Below, one piece after another: positions 53,062 to 62,346 of a stretch of 64,000 nt of DNA. Made by a program: the position numbers and the translations under genes. The notes under the pieces were generated by a model. The model was not told the DNA's origin and did not search any database. It worked only from the letters and a program-made list of their open reading frames with translations. The stretch is from Rhizobium sp. CG5 (lineage in GTDB: Bacteria > Pseudomonadota > Alphaproteobacteria > Rhizobiales > Rhizobiaceae). Each line of letters opens with the position of its first letter. Positions within the stretch are counted from its first letter, which is position 1. The DNA is taken from assembly GCF_023701945.1 (NCBI RefSeq), contig NZ_JABAEF010000014.1, positions 124,001-188,000 of the forward strand, written 5' to 3'.

Positions 53062-54141
53062 TTAGATCGAAAAACCCTCACTGCAGAGTGCCTTCAAAGC
53101 GGATGGCGTCAGGGCGCCAAGCGATAGATCGGACAGAAGATCATTGTCTGCTTCCAGATCGCGATCGATCGCAGCAGCGAACATCCGGATGCCGGCCTCG
53201 TGCAGAATGGCCGGGCGCCCGGCGATGCGGCCCAGAAGAACGGTCGGTAGAAGACCAAAGGGAACATCTTCGAGAATGTAGCGGCTGTCGGTGGTGGCAG
53301 GGCCGTAGCCACCGCGGCCTTCGCTGTGCATCAACTGATTCATCTGCGATACGGAGCCCATCGGCACGTGGAAGGACTGCGAGAAGTGCTCGCGCACGGT
53401 CTTTACCGTCAGGCCGAAGCTCGCGGCAATCGCCAGCCGCTCGGCATCAAGCGCCTCGATCAGATGACCGACGGCAGGCGTGACATGCTCACCCTGCCCC
53501 CAGGTTTCACCCTTCTCCATCCGCGTCAGGTTGAGCAGTGCGATACCAAGATGGTTTTGTGGATTGAGATTGGACAGCGCAATCGCGAGAAGCCCTTCGC
53601 GTTCCACGAAGCGGTCACCGAAGAGCGTCGTGCAGAGCGTATTACCCTCTTCAGCCGCGGCCTTTGGTAGCGTCGCAAAATCGACTTTCTGACGCACGGT
53701 ATTGACGGAAACGCTGACACCATCAGGCTGACGGCGTCCGGTCAAAAGCGTCGTGCCCCAGACGATGATAGGCAGGGAGATCCCCTGCTCGGCGAGACGT
53801 CTCGAGAGATAGAGCGCGCCAAATGAGCTGTGCGAACTGATGATGACAGGCTGCCCCTCCTTGAGATGTGCCGAAAGCATATCGAAAACTGCGCGGTGGC
53901 CATTGGCGGGAAGCGCAACGATGACGACATCCGCACCGGAAACGGCATCACCACATGTTGAAGCAACGCCGACCGGCCCGGAATAGCTCACCGAGCCGGA
54001 CGCAACCAGGTGACCTTTGCCCGCAAGGGCTTCGGTTCCCTTGCCCGAAGGCGACCAGAGGACCGGCATGTGTCCGGCCTCAGCCAAAAACGCCGCCATG
54101 CCGAAGGCGATGGAACCTGCTCCGAGTATAGCTATACGCAT
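53062..54141 (-). CDS. NAD/NADP octopine/nopaline dehydrogenase-family protein
   Basis: 359-residue dehydrogenase. The N-terminal Rossmann domain starts RIAILGAGSIAFGMAAFLAEAG with the GxGxxxxG pattern; the C-terminal half belongs to the octopine dehydrogenase domain (NPQNHLGIALLNLTRMEKGE contains the conserved Asn-x2-x-His, and FHVPMGSVSQMNQ follows). The family interconverts opines with an amino acid plus a keto acid, but also includes other reductases. ATG 54141 was chosen because it begins the Rossmann strand and has GAAAGGAC upstream; the frame stays open far upstream. It is divergent from a LysR gene. Confidence 0.85.
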   Translation of the reverse strand: MRIAILGAGSIAFGMAAFLAEAGHMPVLWSPSGKGTEALAGKGHLVASGSVSYSGPVGVASTCGDAVSGADVVIVALPANGHRAVFDMLSAHLKEGQPVIISSHSSFGALYLSRRLAEQGISLPIIVWGTTLLTGRRQPDGVSVSVNTVRQKVDFATLPKAAAEEGNTLCTTLFGDRFVEREGLLAIALSNLNPQNHLGIALLNLTRMEKGETWGQGEHVTPAVGHLIEALDAERLAIAASFGLTVKTVREHFSQSFHVPMGSVSQMNQLMHSEGRGGYGPATTDSRYILEDVPFGLLPTVLLGRIAGRPAILHEAGIRMFAAAIDRDLEADNDLLSDLSLGALTPSALKALCSEGFSI

Positions 54142-54527
54142 TTTTCCGTCCTTTCGATGGGTGCAGGCAACCTGCATAAGCTTGAAATTTAGAGACCTTT
54201 GTTGAACCTCGCGGAAAAAGACACGGTGCTGTTGCTGTTCCGTCACAGGTACGAATCGTACAAACTCTGTCTTTGCTCCCGGCGATGCCGATTGGCTGTG
54301 CAGCCACTTGCTCTGACTTTCACCCGTTTGAACTGTCGCTGTGCAGACGGCCCTCCTTTTGTGTCGCCGGCAGCAATGTCCCTGCTCGTTTGCATTTTTT
54401 TCGCGCGCACCTCTGCTGAAGGAGGCATCAATTCCCTCTCCACTCCGAAAAACAAAAAATTGTCTTTTGTCACTGGCGAAGATCATGCGTCTAATGCACA
54501 ATAAATCTGTCATAATGCAAAGGGCGC
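54142..54527. promoter_or_regulatory. Divergent promoter region of the dehydrogenase and lysR genes
   Basis: This 386-base region has no supported gene. It contains GTACGAATCGTAC (54249-54261), a perfect 13-base palindrome 108 bases from the dehydrogenase start. It also holds two TAATGCA direct repeats (54492-54498, 54513-54519) 21 bases apart, and an inverted pair ATCATGCG (54482-54489) / CGCATGAT (54525-54532), the second arm of which covers the lysR start codon. These fit LysR-type control with autoregulation. Confidence 0.5.
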
Positions 54528-55508
54528 ATGATATCCATGGAGATACGCGAACTTGAGGTATTTTTAGCGGTCATGTCCGCCGGCAGTATCACGGGCGCGG
54601 CGCGTCTTCTCGATCGTTCGCAATCTCAGGTCACGCGGCTCGTCCAGGACCTGGAAACCTCCCTGGGCTTTGCTTTGTTCGATCGCAACGGCCCGCGGAT
54701 CACCCCGAGCGACAAGGGCATCGCCTTTCACGCCGAGGCAGAACGCTTCATCAGCGGCATCGAACACCTGCGCGAACGCGCACGCCGAATTACGTTGAAA
54801 GAGCCCGATCCGATCGAGATCGCCTCGACGCAGGCCTTTGCCAGCGGCATCATTCCGCTGGCGCTGGCCGAGCTTCCCGAAGCGCTGCTGCCCCATACGA
54901 TCTATTTGAGAAGCATGCCGGCTGAGGCGGCTGTCCAGGCTGTGCTCGCGCGAACTGCGGATTTTTGCGTCACGTCGCTTCCCGCGGAACAGCCCGGGCT
55001 GGAAGCGCATGGCATTTTCCAGGGGCGCTGTGTGGCAGCCGTCTCGCCGCAAGACCCGCTTGCGGCGAAAGATGTCATTTCAATATCTGATCTCGCCGGA
55101 CGGAGCATTGTCACGCTGGCCAATCCTTTTCGCTTGAGACGGCGCGTCGATCATGCGCTGGAGGCTGCCAATGTCCGCGCCGGGCGCATCATTGCCACCA
55201 GTGTCGCCATGAATGCCATACAGATCGCGTCAACAGGCATGGCGATCGCCATCGTCGAACCGGCCACTGCTTATGGTTTGCGAACGTCAGACGTGACGGT
55301 TCGGCCCCTCGATATCGACATTCCGTTTCTCTGGGGAATCTTTTCGGCAGCGTCGCGACCGCTGTCGGCGACTGCGCAGGAACTGATCCAACTCGTTATC
55401 CGCATAGCGGCTGCCCGCATGCCCCATTTCACGGCACATGATCCAAGCAAGGCCGGCCAATGGGCAGACATGACCTACGGGGGAGGCTCCGACAAAGAGG
55501 TTCATTGA
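54528..55508 (+). CDS. LysR-family transcriptional regulator
   Basis: 326-residue LysR regulator with the N-terminal winged helix (FLAVMSAGSITGAARLLDRSQSQVTRLVQDLE) and a periplasmic-binding-like effector domain (PIEIASTQAFASGIIPLALAELP, then LAGRSIVTLANP). ATG 54528 and ATG 54537 are both possible; the first lies in an inverted-repeat arm. It faces the dehydrogenase gene and precedes the transporter operon, so it probably controls one or both in response to their substrate. Confidence 0.92.
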   Translation: MISMEIRELEVFLAVMSAGSITGAARLLDRSQSQVTRLVQDLETSLGFALFDRNGPRITPSDKGIAFHAEAERFISGIEHLRERARRITLKEPDPIEIASTQAFASGIIPLALAELPEALLPHTIYLRSMPAEAAVQAVLARTADFCVTSLPAEQPGLEAHGIFQGRCVAAVSPQDPLAAKDVISISDLAGRSIVTLANPFRLRRRVDHALEAANVRAGRIIATSVAMNAIQIASTGMAIAIVEPATAYGLRTSDVTVRPLDIDIPFLWGIFSAASRPLSATAQELIQLVIRIAAARMPHFTAHDPSKAGQWADMTYGGGSDKEVH

Positions 55509-55607
55509 CAAGAGTGTCGTCCCAATTGGCGGCACCGACGAATTGGCCAGCGTAAACGGCCTGACGACCGGACTGCAATAATCACCACGTCAAACAAGGA
55601 GAGTGCC

Positions 55608-56708
55608 ATGAAAGATTTCGCAGCAACCCGACGGTCTACCCTTAAACTTCTGGCAGCCGGGACCGGCCTGCTCGCCGCACCGGGCATCATTCGGTCTGCG
55701 CGTGCGCAGAGCAAGGTGGTCAACATCACCACCTACGACAAGTTCGTACCACAGGAATTCATCGACCAGTTCCAGAAGGATACCGGTATTCAGGTGAACG
55801 TCCGCCTGACCGATGACCAGGGCAAGCAATACAACCTGCTATCCGCCGAAGGTGCCGCACCCAGCACCGATATCGTCACCGTCACCGGCCACCGCCTGTC
55901 GCAGTTTATTTCGTCGAACCTCCTTTCCAAGCTCGACACCGGCCGACTGAAGAACTGGGACAAGCTCGCCAGTGCCTACAAGGGTGCGCCGCAGCTGACC
56001 ATCGACGGCTCCACCTACGGCGTGCCGCTGCTGGCCGGTTTCGAGGGACTTGCCCGCAACACCGAGTACACCAAGGCGTCGGACAGCTGGAGCATCATGT
56101 TCGAGGACGAGTTCAAGGGGCTGACCTCCTACATCGTCTCCGACTTCCTCTCGATCGTCATGCGCTATCAGGGCAATGACGGCGACTATGTGACCTACGA
56201 AGGCAAGCCCGACATCGCGACGGAGGCCACCAACAAGGCGCGCGACTATCTGATCGCCCAGAAGGACAAGGTGCGCAAATACTATGACGCCGGCTCCGAA
56301 GTGCAGCAGATGTTCCTGAACGAGGACATTTATGTTGCGCAGGCTTGGTCTGGCCCTGCCGCCAAGTTGATCATGGACGGTCACCCGATCGAACTGTCCG
56401 TGCCAAAGGAAGGCACCTATGGCTTCCTCTATTCCTTCAACGTGGTGAACAACGCGCCGAATGCCGATGCTGCCTATACCTTCCTCGATGCCATGCTGTC
56501 GTCTCCGGAAATCGGAGCGGCGATGACGCGCCAGTCAGGCTTTGCCTCGGCCTTCGACGGTGTCGACAAGGTGTTGAGCGATCGCGAACGCGCCGCCAAT
56601 GCCCTGCCAGCGGAGCAGATGGAACGGGTCGTATTCTTCAGCTCCAAGAACCGCGCCATGAAGAACGAGATGATCGACAAGGCATCCGCGGAGGTCAAGG
56701 CCGCCTGA
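55608..56708 (+). CDS. ABC transporter substrate-binding protein (polyamine type, Tat-exported)
   Basis: 366-residue periplasmic binding protein. The signal peptide has a twin-arginine motif (RRSTLKLLAAGTGLLAAPGIIRSARA, cleavage after ARA). The mature part has the PotD-like arrangement: VVNITTYDKFVPQEFIDQFQKDTGI, the hinge segment YGVPLLAGFEGLARN and PKEGTYGFLYSFNVVNNAPN. An AAGGAG site precedes the ATG. The ligand is probably a cationic amine or related compound, not resolved. Confidence 0.9.
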   Translation: MKDFAATRRSTLKLLAAGTGLLAAPGIIRSARAQSKVVNITTYDKFVPQEFIDQFQKDTGIQVNVRLTDDQGKQYNLLSAEGAAPSTDIVTVTGHRLSQFISSNLLSKLDTGRLKNWDKLASAYKGAPQLTIDGSTYGVPLLAGFEGLARNTEYTKASDSWSIMFEDEFKGLTSYIVSDFLSIVMRYQGNDGDYVTYEGKPDIATEATNKARDYLIAQKDKVRKYYDAGSEVQQMFLNEDIYVAQAWSGPAAKLIMDGHPIELSVPKEGTYGFLYSFNVVNNAPNADAAYTFLDAMLSSPEIGAAMTRQSGFASAFDGVDKVLSDRERAANALPAEQMERVVFFSSKNRAMKNEMIDKASAEVKAA

Positions 56709-56744
56709 GGCGCTTCGAACCTCCTCCGACAGACGAGAACAAAA

Positions 56745-56765
56745 CCGGCCCTAAAGGGGCCGGTC
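56745..56765 (+). terminator. Intra-operon hairpin after the binding-protein gene
   Basis: ACCGGCCC and GGGCCGGT form an eight-base stem around a short loop, 36 bases after the binding-protein stop. There is no T-run. In ABC operons such hairpins often protect the abundant binding-protein message or partly terminate before the permeases. Confidence 0.5.
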
Positions 56766-56800
56766 TATAACCAGAGCTTTCCAGAGCCGGGAACACGTGA

Positions 56801-57784
56801 ATGGCGAATTCCACAATGACGCAGACGAGTAATACGGGGTCTCACGGCGCTCCGCGCTATGCCGGTTGGATCGGCAAGGTAGCCGGCTCCAGCCTCTACC
56901 AGATGACGATAGGTCTGGTGGCCAACAGCCGGCGTGCCCGGCTGGTGCTCCTGCTGGTGCTTCCGCTGACCTGGATCGTAATGCTGCATATCGGGCCGAT
57001 CTATCAGATGGCGCGCATCAGCCTGATGAGTACCTATCCAGCGCCGCCGGTTGGTGGTGTCGACTACACGCTCGACAACTACTTGCTGTTCTTTCAGGAA
57101 CCTCTGTATTTCATTCCCTTTATCAGAAGCCTGATCTTCGCCCTTGTGGTCACGACCGTGACGCTGCTGGTCGTCTATCCGGTTGCCTATTACGTGGCAA
57201 AGGTCGTCAAACCGAGAAACCGGACGCGCGCGCTGCTTCTGCTGCTGGTGCCGTTCTGGGCCGGCGAGATCATCCGCACTTTCTCCGTGATCATGCTTCT
57301 GGCCAATCGCGGTGCGGTGAACGTGCTTTTGCGGGAGTTCGGTTTCATCGACCGGCCGATCCCCATGCTCTACACCTATTTCTCGCTGTCCTTCGGCGTC
57401 GTCTACCTGATTTCGCTGTACATGCTGCTACCGCTCTACTCTGCGATAGAAAAGATTCCGGTGTCGCTGATAGACGCGGCATCAGATCTTGGCGCCGGTC
57501 CGTTCCAGCGGTTCCGTCGGGTGATCCTGCCATTGTCCCGGGACGGCATCGTCTCGGGCTGCAGCCTGGTCTACCTAACCTCGGTCGGCGTTTTTGCAGC
57601 GCCGCTGCTGCTGGGCGGGCCCAACACGGTGATCTTCCCGGAGATTATCGCCACCCTGTTCCATGGTTCCAGCGACAAATGGCCGGAGGGGGCTGCCTTT
57701 TCCGTGATCATGCTCGCCGTTTCGCTGTCCACGGTCGGACTGTTCATGCGGATCGTCGGCGGACGTTCCGTGCGGCTGATGTGA
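56801..57784 (+). CDS. ABC transporter permease 1 (PotB-like)
   Basis: 327-residue inner-membrane permease. An N-terminal ~45-residue polar segment precedes six to seven hydrophobic segments (RLVLLLVLPLTWIVMLHI, LIFALVVTTVTLLVVYPVAYYVA, TRALLLLLVPFWAGEII). The ATPase-contact (EAA) loop reads DAASDLGAGPFQRFRRVILPL. The next permease starts four bases after its stop. Confidence 0.9.
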   Translation: MANSTMTQTSNTGSHGAPRYAGWIGKVAGSSLYQMTIGLVANSRRARLVLLLVLPLTWIVMLHIGPIYQMARISLMSTYPAPPVGGVDYTLDNYLLFFQEPLYFIPFIRSLIFALVVTTVTLLVVYPVAYYVAKVVKPRNRTRALLLLLVPFWAGEIIRTFSVIMLLANRGAVNVLLREFGFIDRPIPMLYTYFSLSFGVVYLISLYMLLPLYSAIEKIPVSLIDAASDLGAGPFQRFRRVILPLSRDGIVSGCSLVYLTSVGVFAAPLLLGGPNTVIFPEIIATLFHGSSDKWPEGAAFSVIMLAVSLSTVGLFMRIVGGRSVRLM

Positions 57785-57788
57785 GGAA

Positions 57789-58586
57789 ATGACAATGCGC
57801 GCCTATTTCACCGATGCTCCGAGGACAGCCCTTTCTGCTTCCTATTGGCTGTTCGTCATCTATCTGCTGCTGCCGCTGACCCTGATGATGGCGATGAGCT
57901 TCAAGGATGCCAATTTCATCGCCTTCCCGATCAGCGAATGGACGCTGAGCTGGTACGCCAAGGTGCTGCAGGACAAGCAGTTTCTCCACGCTGTGGGGTA
58001 CTCCGTCCTGATTGCCAGCATGACCACGCTGTTTGCCACGATCATCGGCGTCTGGATCGCGCTTTTGATCTCGGCGGAAGGGATCTGGGGCCGGGCCGCA
58101 ATCTTTGCGCTCGCCTGCCTGCCGGCCGTCGTGCCGGGCCTGATCAATGCCATTTCCATGCGCATCTTCATCCGCGTGCTCGACATTCCGACCGGAACTG
58201 GCGCGATTATCGTGGGTCATACGCTGCATGCCGTGCCTTTCGTTGTCATCATGGTGCTGACGCGGCTGCGCTCGATGCCGCACAACCTGATCGATGCCGC
58301 ACGGGACCTCGGCGCGGATAATTTCATCGCCTTCATCCGCGTCACCATCCCTTATCTGACACCGGCGCTGGTCGGCGGGATGATCTTCTGCGTGCTGACC
58401 AGCATCGACGATTTCGTCCGCACCTTCTTCCTGGGTGGCTACCAGGCCACCTTGCCGATGCTGATCTTTGCCAAGGTGCAGAGCGGTATGTCGCCCGAAA
58501 TCAACGCCATGGCGACGATCGTTCTGGTCGTCACCGCCGCCGTCGGCCTCTATGCCGAACATTTTACCCGCCGTTCAAGGACCTGA
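57789..58586 (+). CDS. ABC transporter permease 2 (PotC-like)
   Basis: 265-residue permease with about six hydrophobic segments (YWLFVIYLLLPLTLMMAMSF, LFATIIGVWIALLIS, AIFALACLPAVVPGLINAI). The EAA loop reads DAARDLGADNFIAFIRVTIPYL. It pairs with permease 1 as a heterodimer. The start is 57789, or ATG 57795 (two codons later). The ATPase gene starts three bases after the stop. Confidence 0.9.
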   Translation: MTMRAYFTDAPRTALSASYWLFVIYLLLPLTLMMAMSFKDANFIAFPISEWTLSWYAKVLQDKQFLHAVGYSVLIASMTTLFATIIGVWIALLISAEGIWGRAAIFALACLPAVVPGLINAISMRIFIRVLDIPTGTGAIIVGHTLHAVPFVVIMVLTRLRSMPHNLIDAARDLGADNFIAFIRVTIPYLTPALVGGMIFCVLTSIDDFVRTFFLGGYQATLPMLIFAKVQSGMSPEINAMATIVLVVTAAVGLYAEHFTRRSRT

Positions 58587-58589
58587 CCG

Positions 58590-59660
58590 ATGCCGCCAGT
58601 CGTACACTTCCGCAACGTCAACAAATACTACGGCACGGCGTTGGCCGTCGACAATCTCGACCTGGCCATCGACCCCGGCCAGTTCGTCACCCTTCTCGGC
58701 CCTTCCGGCTGCGGCAAGTCGACGACCCTGCGCATGCTCGGCGGGTTCGAGACACCGACGTCCGGGTCGATCTTTCTAGACGGCAGCGACATCACCCGCC
58801 TGCCGCCCAACAAGCGCAACGTCAACATCGTCTTCCAGGACTATGCCCTGTTTCCGCACCTGACGGTCGGCCGCAACATCGCTTTCGGTCTGGAGCTGAA
58901 GGGCATGGCCTCCGACGCCATCCACAAGCGCACCATGGAACTGCTCTCGCTCGTCAAGCTGCAGGATTTTGCTGATCGCACCCCCGATCAGCTCTCCGGC
59001 GGCCAGCGCCAGCGCGTGGCGCTGATGCGGGCGCTCGCGCCCAACCCGAACGTGCTGCTGCTGGATGAACCCTTGAGCGCACTCGACGCCAAGCTGCGCC
59101 AGCAGATGCAGATCGAGCTCAAATCGATCCAGCGGACCACCGGCAAGACCTTCCTCTTCGTCACCCATGACCAGGAGGAGGCGCTGACCATGTCGGACGT
59201 TATCGTCGTCATGAACAATGGCCGGATCGAACAGATGGGCGATCCCCATACGCTCTATTCCCGACCGCGCAGCCGCTTCGTTGCCAATTTCATCGGGGAG
59301 AGCAATTTCCTGGACGCCGAGATCATTTCGCTCGAGGGCGATCTCGCGGCACTGCGCTGGCAGGGCCATGTCATCCATGCTGCGCTAAACGGCACGTCGC
59401 CCAAGCCGGGTGAAACCGTGACAGTGGCGCTTCGACCGGAAGCGCTCCATTGCCTTGGTGCGGAGCCCAAGGACAGGCTGGGCATTCCAGGCCGAGTCAA
59501 GCAGCGCATTTTCAAAGGCAATCACACCTCTGTCACCATCGAACTTTCCGGCGGACAGGAGATCGTGGCGCAGCTCGACCCGGTTTCGTTGTCGCAGCTT
59601 ACCGGCGACGACGTCTGGATCGGCTGGCGTGAGAGCGACGCCGTGGTGCTGTCCGACTGA
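58590..59660 (+). CDS. ABC transporter ATP-binding protein (PotA-like)
   Basis: 356-residue ATPase for the transporter. It has Walker A GPSGCGKST, signature LSGGQRQRVALMRALA, Walker B VLLLDEPLSALD and H-loop FVTHDQEEAL. A C-terminal TOBE-like domain starts at about residue 235 (SNFLDAEIISLEGDLAALRW, then VTVALRPEALHC). Length and domains match spermidine/putrescine-type ATPases. Confidence 0.93.
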   Translation: MPPVVHFRNVNKYYGTALAVDNLDLAIDPGQFVTLLGPSGCGKSTTLRMLGGFETPTSGSIFLDGSDITRLPPNKRNVNIVFQDYALFPHLTVGRNIAFGLELKGMASDAIHKRTMELLSLVKLQDFADRTPDQLSGGQRQRVALMRALAPNPNVLLLDEPLSALDAKLRQQMQIELKSIQRTTGKTFLFVTHDQEEALTMSDVIVVMNNGRIEQMGDPHTLYSRPRSRFVANFIGESNFLDAEIISLEGDLAALRWQGHVIHAALNGTSPKPGETVTVALRPEALHCLGAEPKDRLGIPGRVKQRIFKGNHTSVTIELSGGQEIVAQLDPVSLSQLTGDDVWIGWRESDAVVLSD

Positions 59661-59754
59661 CGCAACCGCTGCGTTGAAATGATGAGAAGAAGCAATTTCG
59701 CGAATCCTGGAAAAGCGGAGGCGCGAGAATCTGAACACGAGACAGGACGAAACC

Positions 59755-61221
59755 ATGACCATGCCACAGGCTTCCCGGCTTGAACAATTGAACGCAAGGG
59801 TGCGGCAGGACCTGGAATACCTCAACTACCCGCCAACCAATTGGTCCAAGCCTGTCACAGACGAGACCGGCGGGACGGTCAGCGACGTGGTGATCATAGG
59901 CGGGGGGATGTGCGGGCTGGTCGCATGGCTCTCCCTGACACGGGCCGGCATCGGCAACCTGCGGATCGTCGACCGCTCGCCCAAGGGCCTGGAAGGACCG
60001 TGGCTGACTTATGCCCGCATGGAAACGCTGCGCTCGCCGAAGAACCTGCTCGGTCCGGCGCTTGGCGTGGCATCCCTCACGTTCCGCGCCTGGTATACAG
60101 CCAATCACGGGGAAGCCGCCTGGGATGAACTGTTCCGCATTCCCCGTCCGATGTGGATGGAGTACCTCGCCTGGTATCGCGACGTGTTGGCCGTGCCTGT
60201 CGAAAACAGCACCCATGTGACCCGGGTCATACCGCGGCCGGACGGGCTGCTGGAACTCGAAATCGACCGCGGCCGCGCGACACCGATCGTGACCCGCAAG
60301 CTGGTCATGGCAACCGGCCGCGACGGGCTGGGCGGACCGAGCATTCCGGATTTCGTCAAAGGCATGCAGCGTCACGTCTCCTGGGCCCATTCGGCCGACG
60401 CGGTCGATTTCAAGGCGTTGAAAGGCAAGCGCGTCGTTGTGATCGGCGTCGGCGCATCAGCGGTGGACAACGCGGCCGAAGCGCTGGAGGCCGGGGCCGG
60501 CGAGGTGCGCCTTCTGGCGCGGCGCAAGCAGATGCCGACGATCAACAAGCTGATGGGTATCGGATCCTACGGCGTGACGGCGGGCTTCCCGCAGATTTCG
60601 CCGGAATGGCGCTGGCGGCTGATGGATTACTCCACCAAGCAGCAGACGCCGGCCCCGCACAATTCCACTCTGCGTGTCAGCCGCCACGCCAATGCCTTCT
60701 TCCACTTCGATTGCGGCATCGGCTCGATGAAGGAAGAAGGTGACGAAGTCGTCATCACCACCACCAACGGCCGCACATTCCGCACCGATTTCGTCATCCT
60801 CGGCACGGGCTTCGACATCGATCCGCTGAGTCGCAGCGAGTTGGAGCCGTATCGCGAGGCAATCGCCTGCTGGGAGGACCGCTACGTCCCGCCGGCCGGA
60901 GAGGAGAACCGCGGGCTCGGCCGCTTCCCCTGGCTAAACGACGACTTCTCCTTTACCGAGAAGGAGCCGGGCACGGCACCGTGGCTGAAGGACATCCACT
61001 GCTTCAACTATGGGGCAACGATGAGCCTCGGCAAGGTGAGCGGCGACATTCCAGCGATCAGCGAAGGCGCCCTTTGGCTTGCCCGCGGCATTGCCGGCCA
61101 CCTGTTCATTCGCGACATCGACCATCACTGGCAGGAATTGCTGGCCTATGAAAAGCCGGAACTCGACGGTTCGGAATGGGTGGATGCCGATGCAGCTGTC
61201 GCCGAACAGAAGACTGCGTGA
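59755..61221 (+). CDS. FAD/NAD(P)-binding monooxygenase-like flavoprotein
   Basis: 488-residue soluble flavoprotein with two Rossmann motifs: VVIIGGGMCGLVAW (FAD, residue ~42) and VVVIGVGASAVDNAAEA (NADPH, residue ~230), arranged as in flavin-containing and N-hydroxylating monooxygenases. Near the C-terminus FVILGTGFDIDP is a further FAD contact. The usual FMO fingerprint (FxGxxxHxxxY/F) is not obvious. It probably oxidises the compound imported by the transporter ahead of it; the substrate is unknown. Confidence 0.85.
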   Translation: MTMPQASRLEQLNARVRQDLEYLNYPPTNWSKPVTDETGGTVSDVVIIGGGMCGLVAWLSLTRAGIGNLRIVDRSPKGLEGPWLTYARMETLRSPKNLLGPALGVASLTFRAWYTANHGEAAWDELFRIPRPMWMEYLAWYRDVLAVPVENSTHVTRVIPRPDGLLELEIDRGRATPIVTRKLVMATGRDGLGGPSIPDFVKGMQRHVSWAHSADAVDFKALKGKRVVVIGVGASAVDNAAEALEAGAGEVRLLARRKQMPTINKLMGIGSYGVTAGFPQISPEWRWRLMDYSTKQQTPAPHNSTLRVSRHANAFFHFDCGIGSMKEEGDEVVITTTNGRTFRTDFVILGTGFDIDPLSRSELEPYREAIACWEDRYVPPAGEENRGLGRFPWLNDDFSFTEKEPGTAPWLKDIHCFNYGATMSLGKVSGDIPAISEGALWLARGIAGHLFIRDIDHHWQELLAYEKPELDGSEWVDADAAVAEQKTA

Positions 61222-61230
61222 GAGGAAGCA

Positions 61231-61827
61231 GTGAGCATGCAAAAGACTGTCTACTACTACCACGCACTGAGTTCGCCCTGGGCCTATCTCGGCTGGCCCC
61301 AGTTCAAGGCAATGATCGAGAAGCATAACCTCCATGTCGTGGTGCGGCCGACCCGCATCGTGACAGAGAATGGCGGCGTGCCGCTGCGCTCCCGCCCGCA
61401 GCCGCGCCAGGATTATCACGCCGTGGAACTGGACCGCTGGCGCAAGCGGCTGAACATGCCGTTGGTGCTGAAGCCGAAACACTATCCGACCAACAACGAA
61501 TACTCCGCCCGCATGGTGATCGCCGCCGACCGGCTGGGATTGCCGGCGCTGGAACTGAGCCACGCTCTGCTGCATGCGCTGTGGAGCGAGGAACTTGACG
61601 TCACGATGTCGTCGGTGCGCATCGACGTCGCCAACCGCCTGGGACTGGATGGCGCGAGGCTGCAGGCGATGGAAGGCGATCCCGCTGTCATGAAAGCATG
61701 GCAGGACAGCCAAGCGGAAGCCCAGGCTAAAGGCGTGTTCGGAACGCCAACGTGGATTTACAAAGACGTACTGTATTGGGGGCAAGACCGGTTGAGCTTT
61801 CTCGACGAAGCCTTGTCTGCCGACTGA
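61231..61827 (+). CDS. DsbA-fold isomerase (2-hydroxychromene-2-carboxylate isomerase family)
   Basis: 198-residue protein of the DsbA/GST-kappa fold. The N-terminal YHALSSPWAYLGWPQF has Ser-Pro where the thioredoxin CxxC would be, as in NahD-type isomerases; the C-terminus has GVFGTPTWIYKDVLYWGQDR. These enzymes are glutathione-dependent isomerases of aromatic pathways, but many act on unknown substrates. GTG 61231 fits the GAGG site better than the ATG two codons later. It lies in the presumed catabolic operon. Confidence 0.85.
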   Translation: MSMQKTVYYYHALSSPWAYLGWPQFKAMIEKHNLHVVVRPTRIVTENGGVPLRSRPQPRQDYHAVELDRWRKRLNMPLVLKPKHYPTNNEYSARMVIAADRLGLPALELSHALLHALWSEELDVTMSSVRIDVANRLGLDGARLQAMEGDPAVMKAWQDSQAEAQAKGVFGTPTWIYKDVLYWGQDRLSFLDEALSAD

Positions 61828-61832
61828 AAGGA

Positions 61833-62345
61833 ATGACCATGACAACATCCACCACGGTCGATGTCATCGACCAGGTATTGGGCCTGAAACCCACTTCGCC
61901 GCTGGCCGAACTGCGCGAGCAGCGCGCCAAGCTGAAGCACCTGACCCAGACGAGTTATGTGGCCGCCCTTCACCCGGCCGATCCGCGCAACTTTTCCTAC
62001 GCCGAGCGGGCCGCGATCGCGGCACGGATGGCCGGCCTATGGAGGTCGACCGAGCTTGTCGCCCATTATAAAGCCTTGGCGAAAGCTGAAGGCGCCGCCG
62101 GGGACAGTCTCGCCATGGCCGAGCAGGGCTGGATGCCGGCGGATGAATCAGGCCGGATGGCGGCGGTCCTGCGCCATGTCGATCTGGTGACCCTGACGCC
62201 AAAGCAGGCGACGCGCTCCAACATCGAGGCCCTCACCGCGGCCGGCCTCGACGACCGGGACATCGTCACGCTGGCCGGGCTGATCGCCTTCGTCAATTAC
62301 CAGGTGCTGGTGGTCGCCGGCCTCAAGATGCTGAGGGATAACTGA
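61833..62345 (+). CDS. CMD-domain protein (Avi_7170-like)
   Basis: 170-residue protein with a carboxymuconolactone-decarboxylase-like helical fold (FSYAERAAIAARMAG, AGLDDRDIVTLAGLIAFVNYQVLVVAGLKML). It lacks the CxxC of its neighbour. Size and its pairing with the next gene match a protein family named after A. vitis Avi_7170, which occurs beside an Avi_7169-type protein and a flavin monooxygenase. ATG 61839, just after AAAGGA, could also be the start. Confidence 0.82.
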   Translation: MTMTTSTTVDVIDQVLGLKPTSPLAELREQRAKLKHLTQTSYVAALHPADPRNFSYAERAAIAARMAGLWRSTELVAHYKALAKAEGAAGDSLAMAEQGWMPADESGRMAAVLRHVDLVTLTPKQATRSNIEALTAAGLDDRDIVTLAGLIAFVNYQVLVVAGLKMLRDN

Positions 62346-62346
62346 C

